DNA from: Prasinococcaceae sp. CCMP 1430
Lineage: Eukaryota; Prasinodermophyta; Palmophyllophyceae; Prasinococcales; Prasinococcaceae
Assembly (NCBI GenBank): GCA_013416795.1
Contig: RQSC01000014.1
Coordinates: forward strand, 274,946-338,945
Reading direction: 5' to 3'
DNA length: 64,000 bases
Shown here: piece by piece, positions 35,275 to 45,700 of the stretch
How positions within the stretch are numbered: position 1 is the first letter of the stretch
Layout: the number at the start of each line of letters is the position of its first letter
Translations under genes and position numbers: made by a program
The notes under the pieces: model-generated
What the model was told of the DNA's origin: nothing
The model's input: only the letters and a program-made list of their open reading frames with translations
The model's database searches: none

Positions 35275-35792
35275 CGCGCGCGGAGGCCGCTTCGACGCGC
35301 GCGGTCCGCCGCGGAGGAGGCGCTCCCCCCCCCCAGCCCCCCGACGCGCAAGCGCACCCGCGCGCACCCCGGCGCACCCGCGCGCACCCGCGACGCCGCG
35401 CTTGTGTGGCCCTCGCTCGTCCACACCGAGCCGGCCTGCCTACCGAGCTGCTTAGCGTGCGTCCCCATTCGTCTCACCTCAAATGCATAATGTAATATAG
35501 GGTTTAATGTACCCACGGGAGATGTCTCACACGTCAAATACGAAGAAACCGTCGCGCTCCGCCGCGGTTCCACCTCGGCGCGCGGAGGGGGGGGGGGGGA
35601 GGGGGGGAAGAAGGGGCGGCACATGCCACGCGGCATGCGAAGGTGGGGTGAGGCGAGGAGGAGGGGGTAGAGGTAGCAGGCGGCGCTCGGGCGCGCACGT
35701 GGCGGACCGCGGGTCGGGCGAGGGGTTTGGCTGTGCTGCCGCAGGCGTCTGCGGTGGCGCAGGAGCGCGGGGTGAGAGGACGCGCGGTCGCG
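35275..35792. promoter_or_regulatory. Divergent intergenic region with TCAAATGCA/telobox pair and G-tract
   Basis: Shared 5' region of the flavodoxin-fold gene and the 617-aa gene. TCAAATGCA at 35479-35487 is followed by TAGGGTTTA at 35498-35506 (an inverted telobox), in an AT-rich patch. A long, nearly pure G tract lies at about 35587-35608. Its promoter role is inferred from position and from similarity to motifs near other gene starts in the window. Confidence 0.4.
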
Positions 35793-37646
35793 ATGGGCGC
35801 GGGAGGGGAGGGTGGCGGCGACGACGACGACGGCGTGGCCGGCGGGCAGCTCTCGATTGCAGCAGTCGCAGCGGCGGCGGCGCTGCTCGCGGTGAAGGAC
35901 GCGGGCACAAGCGAAGAGATTTGGGCGACTGGTCGCACGCGACGCGCGCACACGCCCGCGTTCTCCGCCGCGCTCAGCGCCCAGCGCAAGCGTCCAGCGA
36001 CTGCCGGGGCACCCGATGACGTCGACGAGGAAGAGGCGGCACTGCGCGCGGCGTACGTGCGTGGCTTTCGCGCAGCCGTGGACCCGCATCATGTTGATAC
36101 CGCGTTCGAGGCCGTGAGTCGAGCGCATCGCCCCTTTCTGCTGCTCGGTGACGCTGCCTTCGCCGCGTATTGGGAGGGCAAGCACGCCGTCGTGCCGGGG
36201 CGCACGCCGCCGGCGCTGCTCGCCGAGCAGGTCAACGCCGCACAGGAGACGCAGCGACAGCCGGGCGAGCGGGAGCGAAGCGGGAAGGAGGCTGCTGCCT
36301 TCACTGAGGCCGATGCGGCCGCACTCATCACCGAGGTCGACAACTCCGACTTGCTCGTCGCCGATGGCGCGCTGGCGGACGACGACCGCGCGCACTGGCT
36401 CGCCCTCGCGCGGCGGCAGGCGGCGGGCCCAGCGCGGCTAGTGGTCGGGTCGGCGGGATCGGCGACAGGTACAGCGGCGCTCGTGGCGGCAAAGCGCGTG
36501 GCGCGGCAGGCAGCCGCAGCCATGGCGAAAGAGGCGCGCGAGGGCGCGCGCGCCGCGCGTGCGAGTGGCCGTGCGTACGCGGCTGCCAACCTGCTCGCAT
36601 ACACCGCTGAGGCGGAGGCGGCAGTTGCAGACATGGCGGCGGCCGCCGCCGAGCGGCGACGACAGCGTGGGCAGCCGACCACCGGTGCTGTCCTTGACGT
36701 GCGCGTCTCGGCTGCGGCAGGCGTGCGAGTGAACGTCGTCCCCGCGCCTGCGCCGTCGCTCGCGGTCACACTCGCCGCAGCCTCGAAGGGTGCCGAGGGC
36801 GTGCCCACCATCCGCCCGTGCGCACTGCGCCTTGCGTTGTGCTTCCGTGGCATTTGCGTGTCAGCACGGCAGGCGGCGCTGCTCGTGGCGCTTTTCCCTA
36901 CGAGCGAGGCCGCCGCGAGCGGGGACGCGGCCGTGCCGGTGGGCGCGTGCGACGCCGCCGCGCTTCACGAGGCGCTGGCAGGCGCAAGGCTGGATGCAGA
37001 GGGCATCACCGCGTCAGACGGTGACACTTCCTCCGTCCCGATGGTGAAGCCCGGTGCCACCGACGCTGCGGAGAGCGTCGACGCTCCAATGGCCGCCGCC
37101 GCGCGCCTGCTCGCCGCACGCAACACGTCGCTGGTGAGGGCCCTGCGCGTGCTAGACGCGACGGGGACGGGGGCAGTGTCCATGTCTGACTTCCGATACG
37201 CGCTCAAGATGGCGGGCTGCCGCTCGCTCGACAGGGCCACGATTTGTAGCGTGGCGGACGAGTTCCCTTTTCCGCCTGCGAGGCTCGCGTTGGGCAAGCC
37301 GGAACCGCGCGTGGCGTGGCCAAAGCTCGTGGCCAGCCTGGGCCCCGCGCTGGCGGCGGTGCTCGCCGAGGCGGCCGCACGGGGGCTCCCGGCGCGCCGC
37401 GCGCGCCCCGACGATCGCACGGCGGCGATGGGTGCGCTCGCTTCCGAGGTGTTCTCCGAGGCCGTCGCTGCCGCGTTCGCGTGCGAGGCGCTCGGTAACG
37501 CGGCAGCGCCCGCAGCTGTCGAGGACGCCGTGGCTGGTTGCGGCGAGTGGGCACTTGCTCGATGCCCGGGCACCGCGCCGGGCACAATCGACGGGCCGCT
37601 CGTGGGCATGGCGCTTCTCGCAGCGGTCGAGGCGGTCGAGGGCTGA
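35793..37646 (+). CDS. Unrecognised Ala-rich protein with one EF-hand-like motif, 617 aa
   Basis: Uninterrupted frame from the first ATG at 35793; an earlier in-frame TTG is less likely. I do not recognise the family. The N-terminus is acidic and Gly-rich (GGDDDDGVAGG), then comes a conserved-looking charged block (EEAALRAAYVRGFRAAVDP, RPFLLLGDAAFAAYW) and an Ala-rich helical region. Near residue 470, LDATGTGAVSMSDFRYAL fits an EF-hand loop and helix (Asp, Thr, Gly, Ser and Asp at expected positions). There is no clear signal peptide or membrane segment. Non-random amino-acid use and length support a real gene. A flagellar or cytoskeletal role is possible but unsupported. Confidence 0.6.
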   Translation: MGAGGEGGGDDDDGVAGGQLSIAAVAAAAALLAVKDAGTSEEIWATGRTRRAHTPAFSAALSAQRKRPATAGAPDDVDEEEAALRAAYVRGFRAAVDPHHVDTAFEAVSRAHRPFLLLGDAAFAAYWEGKHAVVPGRTPPALLAEQVNAAQETQRQPGERERSGKEAAAFTEADAAALITEVDNSDLLVADGALADDDRAHWLALARRQAAGPARLVVGSAGSATGTAALVAAKRVARQAAAAMAKEAREGARAARASGRAYAAANLLAYTAEAEAAVADMAAAAAERRRQRGQPTTGAVLDVRVSAAAGVRVNVVPAPAPSLAVTLAAASKGAEGVPTIRPCALRLALCFRGICVSARQAALLVALFPTSEAAASGDAAVPVGACDAAALHEALAGARLDAEGITASDGDTSSVPMVKPGATDAAESVDAPMAAAARLLAARNTSLVRALRVLDATGTGAVSMSDFRYALKMAGCRSLDRATICSVADEFPFPPARLALGKPEPRVAWPKLVASLGPALAAVLAEAAARGLPARRARPDDRTAAMGALASEVFSEAVAAAFACEALGNAAAPAAVEDAVAGCGEWALARCPGTAPGTIDGPLVGMALLAAVEAVEG

Positions 37647-37773
37647 GCTCCCTCGCCCTCTCGGGGCTCAGCGCCGTGCCGCGCTCCTTGTAATACATAA
37701 TGGTTATGAGACAACGAGTGGCGGCTGAGCGGCGCATGCCCGCGCCGCGCGTGCGTCGTGACACGCCTGCGCC

Positions 37774-38403
37774 TCAAGCCTTCTTGACATAGCGGGCGAT
37801 GGCCTCCTTGCCTTTGAAGTTGCGCGCGACGCGCTCCTGCGGCACCATCTCGCACGAGATCTTCTCAAAGCCACGCGGCACGAGGAGGTCCTCGACGTGC
37901 TCCGGCGTGAGCGCGTAGGGCGGGCCGCCCTCGTGGTCGGCGATGGGAAAGACGAGCAGGACGATCTCGCCGCCCGGCGAGACTAGCTCGCTCATCTTGT
38001 CGCCCCACTTTGGCCTCCAGTCGGGGGGGATCGCGCAGAGGAAGGTGCAATCGTACACGAGCGAGTACGCGCCCTTGTGGGCGAAGAAATCGCCCACCTC
38101 GACCCGCGCCTCGCCCTTGGGCTCCGCAGAGGGGACGAACTTCCGAGCGACTTCCGCGGCCGTCTCGCTCAGCTCGAGCCCGACGACACTGCGCTCCGGG
38201 GACGCGAGCGCCGCGACCGCGTAGCCTCGGCCGCAGCCCGGCACGAGCGCCACGCCGCCCGGCAGCGGCCGGCCGCCGTCGTCGCCATCGATGAGCGCCT
38301 GCAGCGCGGGCTCCACGCGGTCGGCGTCGAACGCCTCGCCGCGCCCGAGGCCCGCCTTCCATATGCCGTCCCACCTGTCGTGCTCGCCCGGCGCGCACGC
38401 CAT
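37774..38403 (-). CDS. Thiol/halide methyltransferase (TPMT/HOL family)
   Basis: SAM-dependent methyltransferase, 209 aa, of the family that methylates thiols, thiocyanate and halides; plant HOL enzymes release methyl halides. Start MACAPGEHDRWDGIWKAG; motif I is VALVPGCGRGYAVAAL; VYDCTFLCAIPPDWRPKW matches the family signature (YDYTFxCAIxP). Single exon; the frame stays open upstream through a Gly-rich stretch encoded by the poly-C tract, but the ATG at 38403 fits family starts. Substrate cannot be read from sequence. The stop is 127 bp from that of the 617-aa gene, which converges on it. Confidence 0.88.
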   Translation of the reverse strand: MACAPGEHDRWDGIWKAGLGRGEAFDADRVEPALQALIDGDDGGRPLPGGVALVPGCGRGYAVAALASPERSVVGLELSETAAEVARKFVPSAEPKGEARVEVGDFFAHKGAYSLVYDCTFLCAIPPDWRPKWGDKMSELVSPGGEIVLLVFPIADHEGGPPYALTPEHVEDLLVPRGFEKISCEMVPQERVARNFKGKEAIARYVKKA

Positions 38404-38622
38404 CGCCTTCGCCTCCGCCCCTCTCTCACCCCTGGCCGGCCAGACCCGCGCACACCAGCACCGGTACGCGAACCCTCCCGCCCACAACCCCAGCGCTGCC
38501 GAACGCGCGCCGCCGTGCTCGCACTGCGCGGGGCGCTGCGCGCGGCGTGCGCAACGCGGCGCGACACGTTGGCGGTGTGGCATGGTGCGACGCTCGTGGG
38601 CCAGGTCGGCGCACGGGCAGCG

Positions 38623-38625
<3 letters not shown>

Positions 38626-38674
<49 letters not shown>
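38626..38674. repeat. Poly-C homopolymer, 49 nt
   Basis: An uninterrupted run of 49 C on the plus strand, about 220 bp upstream of the methyltransferase start. The length may be a sequencing or assembly artefact; if real, it could form G-quadruplex/i-motif structures. Confidence 0.9.
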
Positions 38675-38751
38675 TGGCCCCCTTTCCCTGGGCACCGCTG
38701 CGGCGCGCGCCGCGCCTGCCGCAAGCACTGCGTGGACTTTGAGGATAGGAA

Positions 38752-38775
38752 TAGGGTTTTGTCGCGAGTGCATTT
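38752..38775. promoter_or_regulatory. Telobox/TGCATTT pair
   Basis: TAGGGTTTT at 38752-38760 followed by TGCATTT at 38769-38775. Read on the minus strand this is AAATGCA then AAAACCCTA, the same order as the pairs upstream of HSP90. It lies about 350 bp upstream of the HOL-type methyltransferase. Confidence 0.4.
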
Positions 38776-38976
38776 GGGGATAGGGCGAAGGAGAGGGTTT
38801 GGATGCGCACGGAACGGAAGCGCGGATCGGCCGGCCGACCCGCCGCAGCGCGCGCTAGCGCCGCGCAGCGCGTGGGGGACCGGGCGGCGAGGGCTACCTC
38901 CGGGGCACCACGCCGACGGGCGGGGGGCGCGCGCGCCATGCGCCACGTGGCAGGGCTGTGCGGTTTTCACAGTGAT

Positions 38977-41900
38977 TTACGTAGCGGCGTCACACGCGGC
39001 GACCACCCTATCGCAGTAGTGTGGCGCGCGGTGCTTGTGCCTCGCCTGCTGCACGACCTCCCTGACCTGTTTGGGCTTGCGGCGGGCGGCGGCCTCGAGC
39101 ACGCGGCACGCCGCCTCTTGCATGCGCGCGTCGGGGTCGTCCATGTGCACGACCACGCCCGCCGCGCAGTACTCAGAGTTGGCGTCGCAGTAGTCGGCCG
39201 GCGTGGCCTCCCAAAACGCCACGAGCGCCGCGCAGGCAGCCATTCGCACATCGTCCGACGCGTCGTCGAGTCGCTTCAGCAGCTCAGGGTAGACTTTGCG
39301 GCGCAGATCATCGGTGAGCCCGGCGGCGCCTGTGAGTTGCAGCATCGCCGAGATGCACTGCGCGGCAGCCAGACGCGTGTCGGAGTAGTAGTGCTCGTCG
39401 AGCGCGCCCTGTAGCGCCCCCCACAACTCCGAGTTGCCAGCATCGGCGGTGAGCAGCTCGGCCAGCGCGCGTGCGTCGCACGTAGGGCTCGCAACGAGGC
39501 GCGCGATCGCGGCCACGGCTGCGTAGCGCACCGCGGCAGCCGAGCGCCCCACCGCCCACTGCGCGCTCGGCAGGCATAGCTCGCGCAGCACGCGGCGTGT
39601 GAGCACGCCGAAGGCTGGCGCGGCAGCACCCGCCAGCAGACGCTCCAGCAGCTGCAACAGCGACAGGCGCAGACCAGCGTCGCGTTCCTTCTCCAGCGCC
39701 CGCGCCAGCGCGTCCACCACCGCCGGCACATGCGGCGAGAGCGCCGCATGCGCCGCGCAGCCCTCCACCAACGCCACGAACGACTCCGCCTCGGGCGCGC
39801 CACCCGACCAAAGCGCGGCCGTGCCGATGGCCTCTGAGAGCAGCGGTGCCGCGTGCGACAGGTACAGTTCCGTGAGCGCCGCCTCGCCCTCGCCCTCGGT
39901 AGCGGATGCCGCCTCCATCCCACGCCAAGCCAGAGCGAGCGAGCGCATTGTAGTGGTTGCGGTACGCCTTGCAGAGGCAGGGACCGCTTCGCTGTCGGCC
40001 GACGCATTGGCGACCCCCACCAGCGCGCGGAAGAGAGCTACTGTGGTCGCCTCGGCGCCCCCGCTCGAGTTGGCATCGCTCGAGTCGAAGGCGTGCGGCG
40101 CGGCGGCCACCAGCGCGGCCGCAGCTGCGGAGAGCTGCGTGCGCACTCCGGCGTGCTCAGAACAGCGCATGTCCTCGGCGGCGAGGGTGGTGGCAATTGC
40201 GGAGACCTCAGTGGCACCCACCGCACGTGCACTCCCACGAGCGGGCGCCGCGCGCAGCAGCGCTGCGACCACCACGAGCGCGCTCGCACGCTGCGCTGGT
40301 GCCGCGCGTTCGCCCGCCGCCAGTTCGGTGGCCAGCGGCACCCATGCGTGCGGAGCGCAGACGGCACCCACCGCCTCCGCAGCCGCCGCCACTGCCGCGG
40401 CCACAGCCGCATCGTCGTCCGCCACCGCGCTTGCGAGCGCGGGCACCACAGTGTCAAGGTGGGCCTCGAGCGCTTTCCCAGCGCACGCTGCGCACGCACG
40501 CAGCAGCCGCGCACCGCACAGCCGCGCGGTTGGTGTCCACTCGCGCAGCTGCGCGAGGGCATCGTCCACTAGCGCGCGCAGCACGGAGCGGACCAGCGTG
40601 CGCAGCACAGGACGAGCGGTGGGTGGCTCGCCCTCAACTAGAGGCAGCCAGCTCTCCGCGCCCTCGTCGACCCCGCTCTGCTGCTGCTCGCTGTCCTCGC
40701 CCGCGTCGGCCATCGCGGCGTCAGTCTCGTCACCAGCGGCCGCCTCGGCGGCCGTGTCGAGGTCCATCCCCTGCACGCCAGCCACGGCATCAGGCAGGCT
40801 CGCCACCGCACCTCCGACACCATCAAGGAGTGCCAGCGCGCGCACACGGACCGTTTCTGCCTCGTCCGAGAGAGCCAACAGTAGGCTGGGTAGCAGCAGT
40901 GGCAGCAACGCCGCCGCGTCCGCGCGCGAGAGCTCGTGGCGCAACGTGGCCGCGGATGCCTCCACGCCCATCGGCACCAGCACGTCCGCGTCCGGCGCGT
41001 GACCCATCCACGCGGCGGCGGCGACGATTGCGCATTCGCGCACGGCGGGCGAACGATCGGCGCCCAACGCGCGCACGGCGGCCGACGCGCCCCCGGTGAG
41101 GCTTGCGGCAGCCGGGCTTACGCCGGGCGCGGCGCCCTTCGCGTCATTCTTGGCGCTGCCGTTCCCCTGAACGATGGCGAGCGCCGCCGGCGCGGTGCCC
41201 GCTGAGGAAATGGCGCAGTGGGTCGCCTGCAGCGCTGCCACACGCACGCGCGAGTGCTGGTGCCCCAGCGCACTCAGTGCCGCGGCCGCCACAGCTGCTG
41301 CGCTGTGCGCCGCCGGCCCCGGGGCACGCGCGGCCACGCCCGCCGAGAGCGCGCATGCCGCCTTCTTGACATCGGGGAAGTGGTCCGACATGCAGCGGCG
41401 CGCGATGAGCAGCAGATCGTCGACGAAGGGCTCAATCTGTGCCACGTCGCAGCGCTCGAGCACGGGCCCGCCGAAAGCTCGCACGAGCCCAAGCCTCAGC
41501 TCCTCACTGGGTTCGAGCGCGTCGCGCTTGAGCGCCGCGGCGCTGAGGCTTCCGTCGGCTCCCGCGGTCTGCGGTGCGTGCGCGAGCGGCGGCGCGAGCC
41601 TCGCCTTGGCAACCGGCACGAGCGTGGGCAAAACGCTCTCTGCGGGCGACTCCGCCCGCCGCAGGGCCGCCTCGATCACCTCGAAGGCGCCCACACGCAC
41701 GCTCTCGACGCTGTCCTCGAGTAGAGCGCGCGTCAGAGGCTGCGCGAGCGTCGATCTGTACACCTCGGCGAACATCGCTGGTGACACGCCGGCATCCTCA
41801 GTCACGAAGGCGGCGCGTAGCGTTGCTGCACCGCGCTTGCGCGCCGCGCGCTCCGCCGACGCATCCGCCAGGCAGTTGGCCGAGCGCACGACCGCCTGCC

Positions 41901-42282
41901 GCAGCGCAGCTGCGTCACCTGCTGCTGCTGCGGCGGCCACCGCTGCTGCGACGCCCGAAGCGGCGCAGGCGTCCTCCTGCTGCCTCGCCGCCTGCTTGGG
42001 CGCCGGCTGCGCTGTCGCCGCGGTTGCTTTTTCGTCGGCGCTAGGTGCTCGGAGGCCACCGATTACCGCCGGAGCCGCGCCCGCGCCCGCCGCGCCCGCG
42101 CCTGGCGCCGCGGGCGCTGCAGAGCGCTGCAGGCCCGCATACGGCGCGCCCGGCGCGGCCGCGCGTGCGGCGGTGCCTGGCGCGCTGTACGAGACGAACC
42201 CGCCGGTGGCGCCCGCCTTGGGCCGGGGCTGCTGCGACTTTAGCGCCGCCCAGATCGCCGACACGTCCTTCTTCCCGTCCAT
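38977..42282 (-). CDS. DNAAF5: Dynein axonemal assembly factor 5 (HEATR2) homologue
   Basis: Cytoplasmic HEAT-repeat factor needed to preassemble ciliary dynein arms. Single exon, 1,101 aa from ATG 42282. MDGKKDVSAIWAALKSQQ opens a disordered region rich in Ala, Pro and Gly. The HEAT array begins near VVRSANCLADASAERAARKR. Good family blocks are YRSTLAQPLTRALLEDSVES, SDHFPDVKKAACALSAG, SALGHQHSRVRVAALQATH and, at the C-terminus, YPELLKRLDDASDDVRMAAC with VVQQARHKHRAPHYCDRVV. These match DNAAF5 from start to finish. The gene is divergent from the POL5 gene. It implies motile flagella. Confidence 0.88.
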   Translation of the reverse strand: MDGKKDVSAIWAALKSQQPRPKAGATGGFVSYSAPGTAARAAAPGAPYAGLQRSAAPAAPGAGAAGAGAAPAVIGGLRAPSADEKATAATAQPAPKQAARQQEDACAASGVAAAVAAAAAAGDAAALRQAVVRSANCLADASAERAARKRGAATLRAAFVTEDAGVSPAMFAEVYRSTLAQPLTRALLEDSVESVRVGAFEVIEAALRRAESPAESVLPTLVPVAKARLAPPLAHAPQTAGADGSLSAAALKRDALEPSEELRLGLVRAFGGPVLERCDVAQIEPFVDDLLLIARRCMSDHFPDVKKAACALSAGVAARAPGPAAHSAAAVAAAALSALGHQHSRVRVAALQATHCAISSAGTAPAALAIVQGNGSAKNDAKGAAPGVSPAAASLTGGASAAVRALGADRSPAVRECAIVAAAAWMGHAPDADVLVPMGVEASAATLRHELSRADAAALLPLLLPSLLLALSDEAETVRVRALALLDGVGGAVASLPDAVAGVQGMDLDTAAEAAAGDETDAAMADAGEDSEQQQSGVDEGAESWLPLVEGEPPTARPVLRTLVRSVLRALVDDALAQLREWTPTARLCGARLLRACAACAGKALEAHLDTVVPALASAVADDDAAVAAAVAAAAEAVGAVCAPHAWVPLATELAAGERAAPAQRASALVVVAALLRAAPARGSARAVGATEVSAIATTLAAEDMRCSEHAGVRTQLSAAAAALVAAAPHAFDSSDANSSGGAEATTVALFRALVGVANASADSEAVPASARRTATTTMRSLALAWRGMEAASATEGEGEAALTELYLSHAAPLLSEAIGTAALWSGGAPEAESFVALVEGCAAHAALSPHVPAVVDALARALEKERDAGLRLSLLQLLERLLAGAAAPAFGVLTRRVLRELCLPSAQWAVGRSAAAVRYAAVAAIARLVASPTCDARALAELLTADAGNSELWGALQGALDEHYYSDTRLAAAQCISAMLQLTGAAGLTDDLRRKVYPELLKRLDDASDDVRMAACAALVAFWEATPADYCDANSEYCAAGVVVHMDDPDARMQEAACRVLEAAARRKPKQVREVVQQARHKHRAPHYCDRVVAACDAAT

Positions 42283-42343
42283 CGCGTCCAAGGACCTCTA
42301 TCTCTCGCCTTCCCCCACTCCCACCCACCCACCCACCCACCCA

Positions 42344-42344
42344 N
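42344..42344. other. Single undetermined base
   Basis: Isolated N at the end of a (CCCA)n tract, probably a scaffold join; the acidic open frame to its right appears to start abruptly here. Confidence 0.7.
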
Positions 42345-42616
42345 GGGCTCCGACCTCGGCAAGGCGCTGTCGGAGGACTACATCGACGCCGCCTACTCGG
42401 CGGCGGAGGGCGCCGTCGACTATGCATACGGGGACATCGAGCTCGACTACGAGGTCAAGGAGTCGCTCGCGCCCATCAAGGACGACGAGGACGAGAAGCG
42501 CAGCCAGGCGTCGCCGCCGCCGCGCGCGGCGTCGCCCCCGCCGCCCCCGCCGCCGATCGTCAGGAAGGAGTCCCCGCCGCCGCCCGGAGCGGCAGCGGCG
42601 TCGCCACCGCCACCAC

Positions 42617-42686
42617 AGAGCGGGCACGGCGGGGACGGCGATCATCACAGGAGAGCGGGCACGGCGGGGACGGCGATCATCACAGG
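42617..42686. repeat. Perfect tandem direct repeat, 2 x 35 bp
   Basis: Two identical adjacent 35-bp copies. Because 35 is not a multiple of three, the duplication shifts the reading frame between the upstream acidic segment and POL5. Both copies encode SGHGGDGDHHR, the first in the upstream frame and the second in the POL5 frame. Confidence 0.9.
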
Positions 42687-42728
42687 CACGGCGGCGGTAG
42701 CGGCCGCGCGGCCGCGGCCAACCCGGGC

Positions 42729-45700
42729 ATGGAGGCGTTCTGGGAGCTCGCGAGCGTGCACGCCTCGGACCGCGCTGCGGCGGTGCGCGTGCTAGCGGCG
42801 GCGACACCCTCCCTCGTCGACAGCACGTACACGCGCCGCCGGCTGTGCCGCGGCCTCGGGTCGGGCCGCGGCGGCGCACGACAAGGCTTTGCAGCAGCGC
42901 TCGCGCACCTCGTCGCCGACAGGGCCGGCTCGGACAGCGACTGGACGCCCGCGGCGGTCTTAGACGAGATGGACTCGGCGCTGGAGATCTCCGGCGGAAT
43001 GAAGGGCCCGGAGGTCCGCGACGCGCTCATCGGGCGCGTGTTCGGCTTCGCGGCGCTCGCCCGTGCGCACGCGGCCGGTGCCGCGATGGGCGCAGACGCG
43101 TGGGCGCCGCGCTGCGTGGCGGGCCTCGTCGAGTGCTACCATGCCAAGGCGTTCCTGCGTGAGGCGGCCGTGGACGCCCTTCTGGCTGTCGCGGGCGCGC
43201 TAGACGACGCGGAGCTCGCGCGCCACGTGTGCGCGCACGAGGGCTTCGCTGCACTGCTGTGCGCACCCGCGGAGGAGCTCTCCGCCGAGGCGCTGCTGCT
43301 CGTCGTCCGGCTGCGCGCGCGGCTGCCGGCGGAGCTGCGCGCGCGCGTGGAGGTGCTCTCGCGGGACGCCGACGGTGGGGCGTGCGCGTCGAGCGACGAC
43401 GCGCTCTTCGGCTCGGCGGCGGCCGTAGCTCGGCTCGTGCCTGCGCTTAGGGACGGCACGCGCGCGCACCCGCGGCTGCACTCGGTGTGGGGGGCGCTGC
43501 GCGAGGCGCTGCTACCTGACGGTGGCGACGACGAGAGCGCCGCGACGGAAGCGCGCCTGTGCACTTTCTGGCGTGCAGCAGTGGACAAGGGCCTTTGCGA
43601 GTCCAGCGGTGAGCGCCGCTACGCGGCGCTGAGCCTCGCGGTCGCATGGATGCCCGCCGTGCCGCCGCGCGCGCTGCTACGCACGGCGCTCTCGCGTGAC
43701 GTGCTGGCGACGGTCGTGGCGGGCATTGGCAGCGGCAAAAAGGGCAAGGGCGAGGGTGACAACCTCCTCACCAAAGCCGCCAAGGAGTGCCTGTCCTCCA
43801 TCGTGGCCTTCGCGAGCTCGGCGGAGGGGCGCGCGCGCGGCGTCGGCGCGAGCCTCGCGCTTGGCCTGTTGCAGCACGCCGATGCGGGCGCGAAGCTGCT
43901 CGTGCGCGGCAGCGCGGTGGCGACTCTCGTCGACGAGCTCGACGAGGACGGCGTGGCGCAGTACGTAGACCAGCTTGAGGCCGATTTCCTCACGCCCAGC
44001 GTGGACGCGGCGGCCGATGCCGACGAAGATGAGACGGGCGTGCAGGGGGCGGAGACAGCAGAGGCGCGGGCGAACGCTGCCGCCCATGAGCACCGCTCCT
44101 GGGCGCTCACGCAGATGTGTGGCACGCACCGCCTGCCACAGCTGCCACGCTCGGCCCGCGCCGCGCTGCGCGCGCGCTCGGCGCGCTTTTTGGCGACGCA
44201 CGCCTTCTTTGTGGCCAAGCCCTCCGCCAAGGGGGACAAGACGCCCTCGAAGCGGTCCAGAGGCGCCGCCAAGAAGACGGCGGCGGTCGCAACGCCGGCG
44301 CTGGTCGACACAACGCGCGCGCTCGCGGCCGCGCGCCTAATGTCCCTGCTTGCGGATTCGCTCAAGGAGCGACCGGAGGCGGGCGCTGATGGGGCCGGCA
44401 GCGAGGGCAGGGACGCGCCGGTGGCGATGAGCACCGCGACGCTCGATGCTGTATGTGCTCACGTGGACGAGTGCGAGGCGTCGCGCGAGTGGGAGCTCGC
44501 CGCCGAAATCAGTGAGGGTGTGGCGACGGCCCGCGCGACTCTCGCGGCGGCGCCAGGCGCGATGGCGCTGGAGGCTCCGGCGGGTGCGGGTGCAGGCGAG
44601 GGCGCAACGCGCGCGGCGGCGCGCGCGCTCATGAGCGCATTGCGCCTGTCGCTGCTCGCGCCTGACGCCGAGCACGCCGATGCATCTGAGGACCTTGTCT
44701 CCGCCCTCACCAAACTCTTTCCTGCGCCCACTAAGGCCAAGAAGACGCCTGCGAAAAAGTCGAAGAAGGCTGCTTCCGCTGACGCGGCAGAGGAAGAGCC
44801 GGAGCCGATGGATGTGCTTGTCGACGTCGTGCTCGCGGTCGAAGCGTCACCCTCGCCCCTTCTGCGTCCCCTGGCAGAGACGCTGTTCCGCGGCACGTGT
44901 GCGCGCGTCTCTCAAACCGGCCTCGCGGACATTGTGCGCGTTGTGACCACCGAATCAAACACTGCCACCGCTGCGGGTGACGATGACGGCGTGCTCGTTG
45001 AAGGTGACAGTGACGACGAGGGGAGCGACGAGGACGATTACGACGATGATATGGAAAGCGACGAGGAAAGCGATGAGGGCGGTGACGGGGCGGGCGTCTT
45101 CGGCGTGGCGGGTGGCGCGGCGGCGCGCTCGCGAGGCAGCGTGGGTGCCCAGAGCAGTGACGACGAAAGCGACGGGAGTGGCTCCGGCTCGGAATCGGAA
45201 TCAGAGGAGGACGGCATGGACATGGATGATGCCGCCATGTTCCGCACCGACAAGGCGCTGTCCGCGCACCTTTCACTCGTGCGCGAGCGTGCGCGCGCGC
45301 GCCGTGAGGCCACACAGGCCCTGGAGCACTTCCGCTCACGTGCGTGCGGCCTGCTCGAGGCGTGCGCTGGGCGGCGACCGTGTCCCGCGCACGCATTCGT
45401 CGACGTCGTGCCCCAGCTGCTCGCACTGGTCTCGAAGGCTGTTGTGACGTCAAAGGGAGCAGCTACTGACGCAAGCAGGGGGTCGCAGGCGCAGCTCACC
45501 GCGCTCGGCTCGCGCGTGGCTGGCCTACTCAAGCGTCTCTCAAGCGCCGACGTGGCGCGCGGCGAAGCCGGCGAAGCCGCGGCTCTGGGCGACGCCGCTG
45601 CCGCGGCGTTGGCGAAGGTGCTCTCGCGCTCCCGCAAGCAGAGCAAGGCACCGCCCGCGGCGATGGCGGGTGCGTGCGGGGGTGCGGCACAGTTCCTTTT

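Larger units (their letters stand above)
38404..38976. other. Intergenic region between HOL and DNAAF5 genes
   Basis: Holds the 49-nt poly-C tract (38626-38674) and a telobox/TGCATTT pair (38752-38775). No coding sequence is supported. Confidence 0.6.
42283..42728 (+). other. Divergent region with truncated open frame and 35-bp direct repeat
   Basis: A (CCCA)n tract at about 42320-42343 ends at an undetermined base (42344). To its right an open plus-strand frame from 42346 encodes an acidic segment (LSEDYIDAAYSAAEG, YGDIELDYEVKESLAP, KDDEDEKRS) then a Pro-rich stretch. A perfect 35-bp tandem duplication (42617-42651 and 42652-42686) breaks this frame. Removing one copy would run it directly into the POL5 gene, so it may be that protein's N-terminal extension. 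Confidence 0.5.
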
